Shown piece after piece: positions 36,058 through 43,109 of a stretch of DNA of 64,000 nucleotides (the first letter of the stretch is position 1; each line of letters begins with the position of its first letter). A program made the translations under genes and the position numbers. Source of the DNA: an alpha proteobacterium BAL199 (GTDB lineage Bacteria > Pseudomonadota > Alphaproteobacteria > Thalassobaculales > Thalassobaculaceae); NCBI GenBank assembly GCA_000171835.1, contig ABHC01000003.1:310001-374000 (forward strand), in the 5' to 3' direction. The notes under the pieces are model-generated. The model had not been told where the DNA came from. It searched no databases and worked only from the letters and a program-made list of their open reading frames with translations.

Positions 36058-36500
36058 GCGAACAGACCGCACCGATCGCGCGGCACGGGCACCAGCCGTT
36101 CGAGGCCCGGCATCGCGACGACCTGGAATGGGAAACCATCCGCTGGCCGGGCGAGACCGGCAAGATGCTGTTTCACCCGCGCCAGGATCGGCCGACCGAA
36201 CCGAACGCCGGCATCCTGCGCCTGGAGCCGGGCGCCCATCACCCGGTGCACCGGCACGATTTCGCCCAGGTCTGGTACATCCTGGAGGGGGAGTTCCACA
36301 TCGGCAGCGGCGTCTACGGGCCGGGTACGATGTTGTTCCATCCGGATCCGCATTTCGAGGACGAGTTCCGGACCGAAACCGGTGGCGAGATCCTGATCGT
36401 CCAGTATCCGGGACCGACCACCGGCGGGCGGCCGATCTACGACGATCGATTCAACAAAGCGAGCCGCAAGCCGATCGAGGCCGAACGCACTGACCTGTGA
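36054..36500 (+). CDS. Cupin-domain protein
   Basis: A 148-residue single cupin. The conserved motifs are LEPGAHHPVHRHDFAQVWYI with HxH and LEGEFHIGSGVYGPGTMLF, then HPDPHFEDEF. Metal-binding histidines are in place, so an enzymatic role such as isomerase or dioxygenase, or simple ligand binding, is possible. GGGAGGAAAG stands before the ATG, and the start overlaps the regulator stop by four bases. The regulator and this protein probably form one response unit for the same ligand. Confidence 0.88.
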   Translation: MSEQTAPIARHGHQPFEARHRDDLEWETIRWPGETGKMLFHPRQDRPTEPNAGILRLEPGAHHPVHRHDFAQVWYILEGEFHIGSGVYGPGTMLFHPDPHFEDEFRTETGGEILIVQYPGPTTGGRPIYDDRFNKASRKPIEAERTDL

Positions 36501-36509
36501 CGGGGCGGC

Positions 36510-36782
36510 TCAGGCGACGATATCGACGATCGCGCCGCGGGGGGCGGAGGGATTCAGGCGACGGATCTGCTCGGCCGCGTGTTCCAGGTTGAACTGCCGG
36601 CGGTCAGCCTCATTGTCCAGCGGTTCGGCCTTCAGCACATCGCCCAATTGCGGCGCAGCACTGCGGCTGCGGAAACCGAACGCGTCCTGCAGGCCGCGGG
36701 CGAGCCGGGACGGCGCAAGCGCGTTGCTAGATCCTTGGGGAATGGGGGCGAGAGGGTAAGCCCCCGTCGAGCCAATCGCCAT
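36510..36782 (-). CDS. Small Pro/Ser-rich protein of unknown function
   Basis: A 90-residue soluble protein. The N-terminal part is disordered in character (STGAYPLAPIPQGSSNAL). The C-terminal half is helical and charged (LDNEADRRQFNLEHAAEQIR) and ends RGAIVDIVA. GAGGAG precedes the ATG. The next reverse gene upstream (36896-37144) has the same overall design and ends AKVVDILA, so both may be paralogues. No function is known. The sequence between the two genes (36783-36895) is AT-rich and probably holds the promoter of this gene. Confidence 0.65.
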   Translation of the reverse strand: MAIGSTGAYPLAPIPQGSSNALAPSRLARGLQDAFGFRSRSAAPQLGDVLKAEPLDNEADRRQFNLEHAAEQIRRLNPSAPRGAIVDIVA

Positions 36783-36895
36783 TCTGCCGCTCCTCGAAAA
36801 CCTTTGAGCATCCTGCTCAGGATGTCTCAGAAACTGAGTAGATCATAATTAAGTGGTATTTTAAATAAAATTATCAAGCTTTCGCGTTTAAAGAT

Positions 36896-37144
36896 TCACG
36901 CCAGAATATCGACCACTTTTGCGGTGGCCCGCGCGGTCGCCTGACGCCCGACCGACTGGAAATACTCCGCGCGCTCCGCCGGGTTGAAGGCGGCCACTTC
37001 CGACAGCGACGCCAGCTTGACCAACGGCTGGTTCACCGGCTCGCTGGCGAGGTCCGACCCCGAACCGGCAAGCCGCACCTTCTCCGGTCCCACAAGCTTG
37101 GAATGCGGGATTGGAGGGGGAACACCGGGAATGCTGCTGACCAT
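36896..37144 (-). CDS. Small Pro-rich protein of unknown function, similar design to neighbour
   Basis: An 82-residue soluble protein. It starts VSSIPGVPPPIPHSK, followed by a polar linker, then the helix FNPAERAEYFQSVGRQATAR and the end AKVVDILA. AAGGGG stands before the ATG. The shared pattern with the product of 36510-36782 (Pro-rich start, acidic linker, helix, terminal VDI[VL]A) suggests duplication and divergence, but identity is otherwise low. No motif tells the role. Confidence 0.62.
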   Translation of the reverse strand: MVSSIPGVPPPIPHSKLVGPEKVRLAGSGSDLASEPVNQPLVKLASLSEVAAFNPAERAEYFQSVGRQATARATAKVVDILA

Positions 37145-37215
37145 GTCGGCCCCTTGCTTGGGAGCACGCAGTTTCTCATAACCCTGACGATGTGGCGAGT
37201 CGCCGGAGTTTCACC

Positions 37216-38157
37216 TCAACGAGCACTCCTGGCGTTGCTCCGGGAAACCAGGAAGACGCCGAGCGCGATCAGGGCTCCGGCCCAGCCGATGCCGGCCGGC
37301 AGTGTCTCGCCGAGAAGCAGGCTGGCGATCCCGGCCCCGGCCGCCGCACCGACCGCCCCGATCTGGCTGAGGTAGACCGGCCCGGCCAACCGCTGCAGCA
37401 CGAAGTACAGCATGTACATCGCCGCGAAGGTCAGCGTCTGGGCCGCCAGCAGAACCGCGGAGTAGCCGTCATGGACCGGAATCGCCACATCGATCCCGAT
37501 CACGGGCGCGCCGATGAACAGCAGCATCGCCGCCGCCAGCAACATGCCGGGCGCCAGGGACATCGACGACGCACCGGCCGGCCAGCGCAGGGTGCGATAG
37601 ATGTTGCCGGCGGCGATGATGATCGGCGCGCTCAAGGCAACGCCTATCCACAGCAAGTCGGCCTCCGGCTCCGACGCCTTCGACCAGGCGAGAACGACGG
37701 CTCCGGCGATGCCCGACAGCACCCCGACCGCGCGAACCAGACGCACCCGCTCCATTCCGCCGGCCAGCGCCATCGCGTAGGTGTACAGCGGCGGGAACGC
37801 GAAGGAGAGTGCAACGAACCCGGCACCGACATGGGGCACGGCGGCAAACACCAGGGCGTTGGACAACGCCACGCTCAGCAGTCCCGACATCAGGAAATAC
37901 TCGACGGTGCGCCGATTCAGCGCCGGGCGGTTTCCGCTTGAGACCGCCGAGATGAGCAGGATCAGGCCGGCCCCCAGGACCGACCACGCCAGGAACGCCA
38001 CCGGTCCGGCGCCGACGCCGACCGCCAGCTTCACCAGATTGGCGGTGATCCCGATGAACGAGCCGACCACCAGCAGGCACACGACCGGTACGAACCGGGC
38101 GACCGGCGATGCGGGAACGGATTCGGCGTTGGCACTGGTCATCATGGTCTCCATCAT
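37216..38157 (-). CDS. EamA/DMT-family transporter
   Basis: A 313-residue membrane protein with ten hydrophobic segments in two EamA repeats (about 20-150 and 165-300). The second repeat ends LLLGETLPAGIGWAGALIAL, the typical last-helix region of the drug/metabolite transporter family. Direction and substrate cannot be told. The first in-frame ATG is at 38157; ATGs at 38145 and 38142 follow a GGAG and may be the true start. The MarR gene diverges from it, with a perfect palindrome between, so the transporter is probably its target. Confidence 0.88.
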   Translation of the reverse strand: MMETMMTSANAESVPASPVARFVPVVCLLVVGSFIGITANLVKLAVGVGAGPVAFLAWSVLGAGLILLISAVSSGNRPALNRRTVEYFLMSGLLSVALSNALVFAAVPHVGAGFVALSFAFPPLYTYAMALAGGMERVRLVRAVGVLSGIAGAVVLAWSKASEPEADLLWIGVALSAPIIIAAGNIYRTLRWPAGASSMSLAPGMLLAAAMLLFIGAPVIGIDVAIPVHDGYSAVLLAAQTLTFAAMYMLYFVLQRLAGPVYLSQIGAVGAAAGAGIASLLLGETLPAGIGWAGALIALGVFLVSRSNARSAR

Positions 38158-38225
38158 CGAAGTGTCGATGCAATGCTTCGGGTCGTGCTTTTCCGCACTC
38201 GCCTGAATACTATCTCGCCATCAAC

Positions 38226-38243
38226 TATCTTGATGTCAAGATA
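38226..38243. promoter_or_regulatory. MarR-type operator palindrome
   Basis: TATCTTGATGTCAAGATA is a perfect inverted repeat (eight-base arms, TG spacer) 12 bases before the MarR ATG and 68 before the transporter start. Form and size match operators of the MarR family, which cover the promoter of the regulator and its divergent target. Confidence 0.8.
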
Positions 38244-38255
38244 CTTGGAGAAAAG

Positions 38256-38741
38256 ATGGATAGAGCCGAGTTCGCTGTCTCGCAATGGGCCAAGGAACGC
38301 CCGGACCTGGACCTGCTGCCGATGGCGGTGCTCGCGCGCCTGGGGATTGCCGCCCGGACCGTCGCAAAAGACCACCTGGAGCCGCTGTTCGCGCGGTTCG
38401 GGCTGGGACGCGGCGAGTTCGATGTCCTGGCGACCCTGCGTCGGGCCGGCAAACCCTACGCCCTCAGCCCGACGGGTCTCTACGAGGCGACCATGGTGAC
38501 GTCCGGCACCATGACCAGCCGGCTCGACCGGCTGGAACGCGCTGCCCTGATTCGACGCGAGAGCGACCCGAGCGACCGGCGAGGCACCATCGTGGTGCTC
38601 ACGGAAAAGGGCTTCGCGGTGATCGATGAGGCGGTCGGCGCGCATGTGGAGAACGAGACAAAGGTCCTGGCCGGCCTCAGCCGCGCCGAGCAGAAGCAAC
38701 TCAACGAACTGCTGGCCAAACTGCTGGCGAGCCTGGGGTAG
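38256..38741 (+). CDS. MarR-family transcriptional regulator
   Basis: A 161-residue regulator with the MarR fold: dimerisation helices at the ends (AVLARLGIAARTVAKDHLEP, LSRAEQKQLNELLAKLL) and the winged helix in the middle (LYEATMVTSGTMTSRLDRLE, with wing LIRRESDPSDRRGTIVVLTEKG). GGAGAAAAG precedes the ATG. It is divergent from the EamA gene, with an operator palindrome 12 bases before its start, so it likely represses itself and the transporter until a small ligand binds. It is convergent with the VOC gene. Confidence 0.93.
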   Translation: MDRAEFAVSQWAKERPDLDLLPMAVLARLGIAARTVAKDHLEPLFARFGLGRGEFDVLATLRRAGKPYALSPTGLYEATMVTSGTMTSRLDRLERAALIRRESDPSDRRGTIVVLTEKGFAVIDEAVGAHVENETKVLAGLSRAEQKQLNELLAKLLASLG

Positions 38742-38747
38742 TCCGGT

Positions 38748-39098
38748 TTACTTGTCTGACCATACCGCCAGTTCGTAGCCGTCCGGATCCTCGAAGTGAA
38801 AGCGTCGGCCACCCGGGAAGGCGTACGGTTCCTTCACGATCTTGGCGCCGGCATCCTCCACCCGGCGCTGCAGATCGCCCAGGTCGTCGGCGAACAGAAT
38901 CACCAGCGGGCCGCCGGGGCGGGGCGTGCCTTGGGCGAATCCGCCAGTCATCCGCCCGTCATTGAACTCGCAGTAGCTCGGACCGTAATCCGTGAAGGTC
39001 CAGCCGAACGCCTTGCCGTAGAACGCCTTCGACCGTTCGATGTCGCCGACCGCGAACTCGACGTAGTCGATGCGGCGATTGCTGTCCCGTCTATCCAT
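38748..39098 (-). CDS. Glyoxalase/VOC-family protein
   Basis: A 116-residue single-module VOC protein: RIDYVEFAVGDIERSKAFYGKAFG (first beta-alpha unit, split here at residue 9 and 29 or so) and LVILFADDLGDLQRRVEDAG, then RFHFEDPDGYELAVWSDK. Conserved His and Glu ligands of glyoxalase I are only partly visible, so the reaction is unknown. GAGGAG lies upstream of the ATG at 39098. The gene stands alone, convergent with the MarR gene. Confidence 0.88.
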   Translation of the reverse strand: MDRRDSNRRIDYVEFAVGDIERSKAFYGKAFGWTFTDYGPSYCEFNDGRMTGGFAQGTPRPGGPLVILFADDLGDLQRRVEDAGAKIVKEPYAFPGGRRFHFEDPDGYELAVWSDK

Positions 39099-39211
39099 AC
39101 GCGTGCTCCTCGGGCAGTTGCGCTCCGCGCCTCGAACGATCGTTTGGAAGCCACCAAACCCTGCGCGGCTTTGGTCGACAGGAAGAAGAACGCCCTGCTC
39201 CCCTGCCAATC

Positions 39212-39248
39212 ATCCTGCGGTGACCGGCAACGCCCGGCCACGAAGGAT
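39212..39248. repeat. REP-like imperfect palindrome, copy 1
   Basis: Two 16-base arms (39212-39227 and 39233-39248) around a five-base loop pair at 11 of 16 positions. The right arm holds CGGCCACGAAGGAT, which recurs in full at 43069-43082 in a similar palindrome. The element is intergenic. Confidence 0.5.
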
Positions 39249-39250
39249 GC

Positions 39251-39502
39251 TCAGCGCCGGTCATCCTCCGGCGGCAGGAGCCGGTCGCGGAACCGGCGGG
39301 CGAAGCCGAGCGGGTCATCGGTCGCCCGCACTTCCGAGGAGGTCTGGCGCGCGGTCTCGACCACGTGGCGGCCGGCGTTCTCGATCTTCGGCGCGACCTT
39401 GCCGTAGACCTCCCCGGCGATCCGGGCGGCACCACGGCGCAGTTCCGGATTCTGCGCGGCGCGACGGCCGGCCTCCAACAGCAGGCGACGCAGCAAGCTC
39501 AT
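39251..39502 (-). CDS. Small basic helical protein coupled to the aminotransferase gene
   Basis: An 83-residue protein rich in Arg, Ala and Leu. The first 15 residues (MSLLRRLLLEAGRRA) form an amphipathic basic helix. Further helices follow (RRGAARIAGEVYGKVAPKIE and HVVETARQTSSEVR) and the end is acidic-basic (LLPPEDDRR). Its ATG overlaps the stop of the aminotransferase gene (ATGA), so it is translated with it. The pattern suggests a membrane-surface or nucleic-acid binding helix protein, but no family is recognised. Confidence 0.7.
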   Translation of the reverse strand: MSLLRRLLLEAGRRAAQNPELRRGAARIAGEVYGKVAPKIENAGRHVVETARQTSSEVRATDDPLGFARRFRDRLLPPEDDRR

Positions 39503-40824
39503 GCGGCCTCCCTTCCCGCCGCTTCGATCACCGGGCGCCGAGCGTCCAGGAATTCCTCGAAGGCGGCGGTGAAGCGGTCGAACTCGGCCGCCCCCATCGG
39601 CAGCGACAGTACCGCCATGCCGCGCCGGGCGGTGTAGATCCCGGCGGCGATCAGGTCGAGGTGCATCAGGTCGATCAGCTTGCGCGAGCGCTTGCCCGAC
39701 TCCGGCGGCGAGTTCGGCGCGGTCGCCCCGGAATGCACCGCCATCATCGAGCCGCGCCCGGTGACGATCATCGGCAGGCCGCGCCGGGTAATCGCGTCGT
39801 TCAGCCGGCCGCGCAGGCTGTCGCCGGCGGCGTTCAGCATGACCGCGCGGTCGGGGGTGTACAACTGGGTCAGCCCGGCCAGCCCGGCCGACATGGTGAA
39901 GACGTTGTTGTTGAAGGTGCCGGCGTGCGGCCAGGCGTCGGGCCGGCGCGGATCGAACCGGGCCAGGATATCGGCGCGACCGCCGAACGCGCCGAAGCTG
40001 AGGCCGCCGCCCAGATACTTGCCCAGCGTCACCAGGTCCGGACGGATGCCGAGCAGGCCGTGCAGCCCCTCGCCCGACAGCCGCGAGGTCATCACCTCGT
40101 CGAAGATCAGCAGCGCGCCGGTCGCCTCGGTGGCGCCGCGCAGCGCCTCCAGGAACGCCTCGCTGCCGGGGATGCAACCGCCAGAGCCCGACATCGGCTC
40201 GACCAGCACGCAAGCCAGCTTGTCGCCTTCGGCTCGGATCAGCGCCGCCGCTCCCTCGGCGTCGTTGTAGTCGCCCATCACGTAGTCGAACGGTGCGTTC
40301 AGCGGCGAGCCGGAGAAGTACAGCACGCCACCGTGATAGGCGCCGCGGAACACCATGACCTTGTCGCGGCCGGTGAAGGCGCGGGCCGCAGCGATCGCCA
40401 TCATGTTGGCTTCGGTGCCGGAATTGGTGAAGCGCACCCGCTCGATCGCCGGGAACCGGTCGACCACCGCCTGGGCCAGCCGCGCCTCCAGCAGGTTCGG
40501 CCCGCCCAGCACCCAGCCGTCGTCGGCCGCCTGCTTGATGGCGTCGCGGATCACCGGCTCGGAATGGCCGTACAGCCCGGCGGTGTATTCGCCGAGGAAG
40601 TCGACCAGTTCGTGGCCGTCGGCGTCCCACAGCCGGCACCCCTCGCCGCGTGCGAAGCGCAGCGGAAACGGGTGGTAATGCAGCACGGTACGGGTGTTGC
40701 CGCCGGGCATGGCCTGCTCGGCCTGCTCCTGGATCGTCCGGCTCTTCGGGTTGGATGCGACGAACCGCTCCGCCGCCTCGGCGTAGGCCGCCTCAAGGTC
40801 CGAGTTGACGAGGGTCGTGGTCAC
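39499..40824 (-). CDS. Class III aminotransferase (glutamate-1-semialdehyde aminomutase-like)
   Basis: A 441-residue PLP enzyme. PGGNTRTVLHYHPFPLRFAR near the N-terminus, SGTEANMMAIAAARAFTGRD (PLP phosphate region), RGAYHGGVLYF, LIFDEVMTSR and the Schiff-base lysine in VTLGKYLGGGLSFGAFGG (near residue 269) define it. The sequence is closest in style to HemL-like enzymes, but the neighbour is an aldolase rather than haem genes, so it more likely acts on an omega-amino or amino sugar substrate. The start overlaps the end of the aldolase gene (ATGA), and the stop overlaps the small gene. Confidence 0.9.
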   Translation of the reverse strand: MTTTLVNSDLEAAYAEAAERFVASNPKSRTIQEQAEQAMPGGNTRTVLHYHPFPLRFARGEGCRLWDADGHELVDFLGEYTAGLYGHSEPVIRDAIKQAADDGWVLGGPNLLEARLAQAVVDRFPAIERVRFTNSGTEANMMAIAAARAFTGRDKVMVFRGAYHGGVLYFSGSPLNAPFDYVMGDYNDAEGAAALIRAEGDKLACVLVEPMSGSGGCIPGSEAFLEALRGATEATGALLIFDEVMTSRLSGEGLHGLLGIRPDLVTLGKYLGGGLSFGAFGGRADILARFDPRRPDAWPHAGTFNNNVFTMSAGLAGLTQLYTPDRAVMLNAAGDSLRGRLNDAITRRGLPMIVTGRGSMMAVHSGATAPNSPPESGKRSRKLIDLMHLDLIAAGIYTARRGMAVLSLPMGAAEFDRFTAAFEEFLDARRPVIEAAGREAA

Positions 40825-41543
40825 GCTGCCCTGCCCTTTCCACCGGCCTTCGCCGGCGCCTTGGCGTCCGGCGCGGCCTTGTCGACGACGCCGTAGCCCA
40901 TGGTACCGAATTTCTCGCCGACCCGCGCGATCTCATCGTCCGGCAGGATCACCGGCTTGCCGACCTGCAGGGTGCGCCAGTACATGGCGGCGAGCGTCTC
41001 GACCTCCAGCGCGAGGGCCAGCGCCTTCGGCAGGGTCGGCCCGATGGCGATCATGCCGTGGTTGGCCAGCAGGCAGGCCCGGCGGTCGCGCATCGCCTCG
41101 AGCGCGGTGTCCGACAGTTCCTGGGTCCCGAAGGTGGCGTAGTCGGAGCAACGAATGGTCGGCCCGCCGGCCTGGGCGATCATGTAGTGGAACGCCGGGA
41201 TCTCCATGCGCAGGCAAGCCAGCGTGGTGGCGAACATGCCGTGGGTGTGGACGATCGCCCCGCAGTCCGGGCGGTGCCGCATGATGTCCAGGTGAAAGCG
41301 CCACTCGCTGGACGGCCGGCGGTTGTCGCTGTGGCTGCCGTCCAGTTCCATCCGGACGATGTCCTCGGGCCGGATCTCCTCGTACGGTATCGCCGACGGC
41401 GTGATGAAGAACCCCGCACTCGGATCGTCGGCCACCCGCACGCTGGCGTTGCCCGAGGTGCCCTGGTTGATGCCGAGCGCGTTCATCTTCAGGCAGGTGT
41501 CGATGACCTGCTGGCGCAGCGCGCGTTCCTTGGCCGGCATCAT
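40821..41543 (-). CDS. Class II aldolase/adducin-family protein
   Basis: A 240-residue protein. Features of the aldolase II fold are GINQGTSGNASVRV near the N-terminus, FFITPSAIPYEEIRPEDIV, the zinc-binding AIVHTHGMFATTLA and the later ACLLANHGMIAIG with the third His. A Lys/Ala-rich tail ends the protein. Such enzymes cleave or epimerise phosphorylated or free sugars. ATG at 41543 (with a second ATG next to it) fits the family start; the longer frame upstream has a Cys-rich unlikely sequence. It is the first gene of the coupled set aldolase, aminotransferase, small protein. Confidence 0.9.
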   Translation of the reverse strand: MMPAKERALRQQVIDTCLKMNALGINQGTSGNASVRVADDPSAGFFITPSAIPYEEIRPEDIVRMELDGSHSDNRRPSSEWRFHLDIMRHRPDCGAIVHTHGMFATTLACLRMEIPAFHYMIAQAGGPTIRCSDYATFGTQELSDTALEAMRDRRACLLANHGMIAIGPTLPKALALALEVETLAAMYWRTLQVGKPVILPDDEIARVGEKFGTMGYGVVDKAAPDAKAPAKAGGKGRAA

Positions 41544-41622
41544 GACGGGCGTATCCTCTGGGCTGGTTCTCCGGTGCCCCGATCCTGAAACAAACTCGCC
41601 GCCGCGGGAAGGGGTGGCGACA

Positions 41623-42882
41623 TTACCGTTGTGGCACGGCCGGCACACCTTCCGCCCAGGATCCAACCAGCAGCGCCCAATCGGCCAGCTTATCGCCCAG
41701 ATGCGGGAACGCCACCGATTCCACCCGGAACAGCAGATATCCGATGACGAAAAACAGGAAGATCGACAGCAACCACGACAGCAATACTCCACCCACCAGC
41801 CACGTCCGCTGGATTGGCGCTACCGCCGCCCCGTCTTGCGCCATCCATGGCCGGGTGAAAGTAGGCAACACCAGAGCCGCCCATGCGGCGAACAGGTGCA
41901 GCGCGGTCGGAACCAGCGTGCTGACCAGCATGATGGTGACAGACAGGCCAGCGCCGAGCGGATCATCACGAGCAGCGTCGACAAAGTCCTTCCATGGAAA
42001 CACCGCGCCGAACCGGTTTGCCAGCCCGAGTGTGGCAGCCATGACGGTGGCGAGCAGCCACAGGAACCCAATCGCCAACCCGAGGTCCGCCGCAACGTGC
42101 CGGACGATCGACCACCGCCGCGGCAATGCCGAATCGCTCGACGGGAACAACCCGCGCATCAGCCGCCGGCTCGCCGCCCACGACAGCCAGTCGAGCAGCG
42201 CGTTCAGCACTGGCAGCAAACTGTATAAGATTACAAGAATCGCGCCGGCCGCGACGGCCGCGACGACCGCAACGACCGCGCCGGCCGCGCCGGCCGCGCC
42301 GGCCGCGCCGGCCGCGCCGGCCGCGACGACCGCGCGTACCATGAACCGCGTCGCGCTGGACGCCCTAGATCGATGTAGACGTTGTGACAGCCAGTCGGCC
42401 AGGACGTTCGCGGCAGCCTCTTCGTGACGAAGCCACCCGGCGAAAATCAGGCCACCGAGCGTCGATGATGCAACGACAATGACTACCCCGGCAGCGCGAT
42501 CGTGCGCCGCCGTCGATGCGTCATTAACCACCGACCACAGCGGCCCACCGGCAACCCACCCGATCAGGATCGCCAGAACCGGATAGAAGAACGCTAAAAG
42601 CAGGCATCGATCAAACGCACGCCAAGACCACGGCGCCCCGAACCAGCGATCCAACCGAACCAGCCCCGCTACCACGAACCGACACCACCGGCGCGCCCAG
42701 CCGTCGTGGCGCAACGCACGCTTCAGGGCTTCGAAGTTGGCCGGATCCTCAAGCTTCTTGTCGAACCAGGTCAAAGCGGTCCAGAACGCCTTCCCGGTGA
42801 GTCCGAGCCCGATGAGCGCGCCGACGACGATCGCGATATCCGCCGACACGCCGCCGACTATCCCTTCAATGAACGCCTGCAT
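41623..42882 (-). CDS. Multi-span membrane protein of unknown function with Ala/Gly/Val repeat
   Basis: A 419-residue protein with about eight hydrophobic segments. The first is ADIAIVVGALIGLGLTG. A positively charged stretch follows (WFDKKLEDPANFEALKRALR) and then a pair of spans. A third region at about 185-225 is a low-complexity run of Ala, Gly and Val, encoded by a 9-bp tandem array (42245-42334). Further spans near 290-345 and 370-400 close the protein. There is no known domain. The G-rich sequence before ATG 42882 could serve as ribosome site. The gene stands alone. Confidence 0.7.
   Translation of the reverse strand: MQAFIEGIVGGVSADIAIVVGALIGLGLTGKAFWTALTWFDKKLEDPANFEALKRALRHDGWARRWCRFVVAGLVRLDRWFGAPWSWRAFDRCLLLAFFYPVLAILIGWVAGGPLWSVVNDASTAAHDRAAGVVIVVASSTLGGLIFAGWLRHEEAAANVLADWLSQRLHRSRASSATRFMVRAVVAAGAAGAAGAAGAAGAVVAVVAAVAAGAILVILYSLLPVLNALLDWLSWAASRRLMRGLFPSSDSALPRRWSIVRHVAADLGLAIGFLWLLATVMAATLGLANRFGAVFPWKDFVDAARDDPLGAGLSVTIMLVSTLVPTALHLFAAWAALVLPTFTRPWMAQDGAAVAPIQRTWLVGGVLLSWLLSIFLFFVIGYLLFRVESVAFPHLGDKLADWALLVGSWAEGVPAVPQR
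42245..42334. repeat. Ten-unit 9-bp tandem repeat inside the membrane-protein gene
   Basis: Ten consecutive 9-bp units: CCGGCCGCG, ACGGCCGCG, ACGACCGCA, ACGACCGCG, five exact CCGGCCGCG, and ACGACCGCG. On the coding (reverse) strand they give an Ala/Gly/Val tripeptide periodicity. Because the unit is a multiple of three, copy-number change would lengthen or shorten a hydrophobic segment without a frameshift. Confidence 0.92.
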
Positions 42883-43046
42883 CCCACCCCGCCTACAGAT
42901 GCACGTCATGCACCCGTAAGACTATCGCGGAAAGTGTGAGCCGGTCATACAATTCGGGACGCGGACCGGCCCGTCGCGGCTTCGCTTCGCTCGCACCTCA
43001 GGGCGACAGATTTGAGTGAACAGCGAGCGCTCACGCACACTCTGCC

Positions 43047-43082
43047 GTCCTGAGGAGCGGCCAACGGTCGGCCACGAAGGAT
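43047..43082. repeat. REP-like imperfect palindrome, copy 2
   Basis: Arms at 43047-43062 and 43067-43082 around AACG. The right arm shares CGGCCACGAAGGAT with the copy at 39235-39248. It lies between the membrane-protein gene and the end of mtnA, in a GC-rich, gene-free stretch of 227 bases. Confidence 0.5.
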
Positions 43083-43109
43083 CCACCGGCCGCTGGCCGA
43101 TCTCGCTAC

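Noticed and set aside
36783-36895. A small RNA or origin in the AT-rich gap
   Set aside because: Apart from AT-richness there is no repeat, box or hairpin strong enough to support it; a promoter is simpler.
42245-42334. Possible CRISPR array
   Set aside because: Units are 9 bp, contiguous and without spacers, and lie in a coding frame.
42126-42344. Forward frame with Arg-Arg-Pro repeats
   Set aside because: This is the 9-bp tandem array read on the opposite strand; no start context and no other motif.
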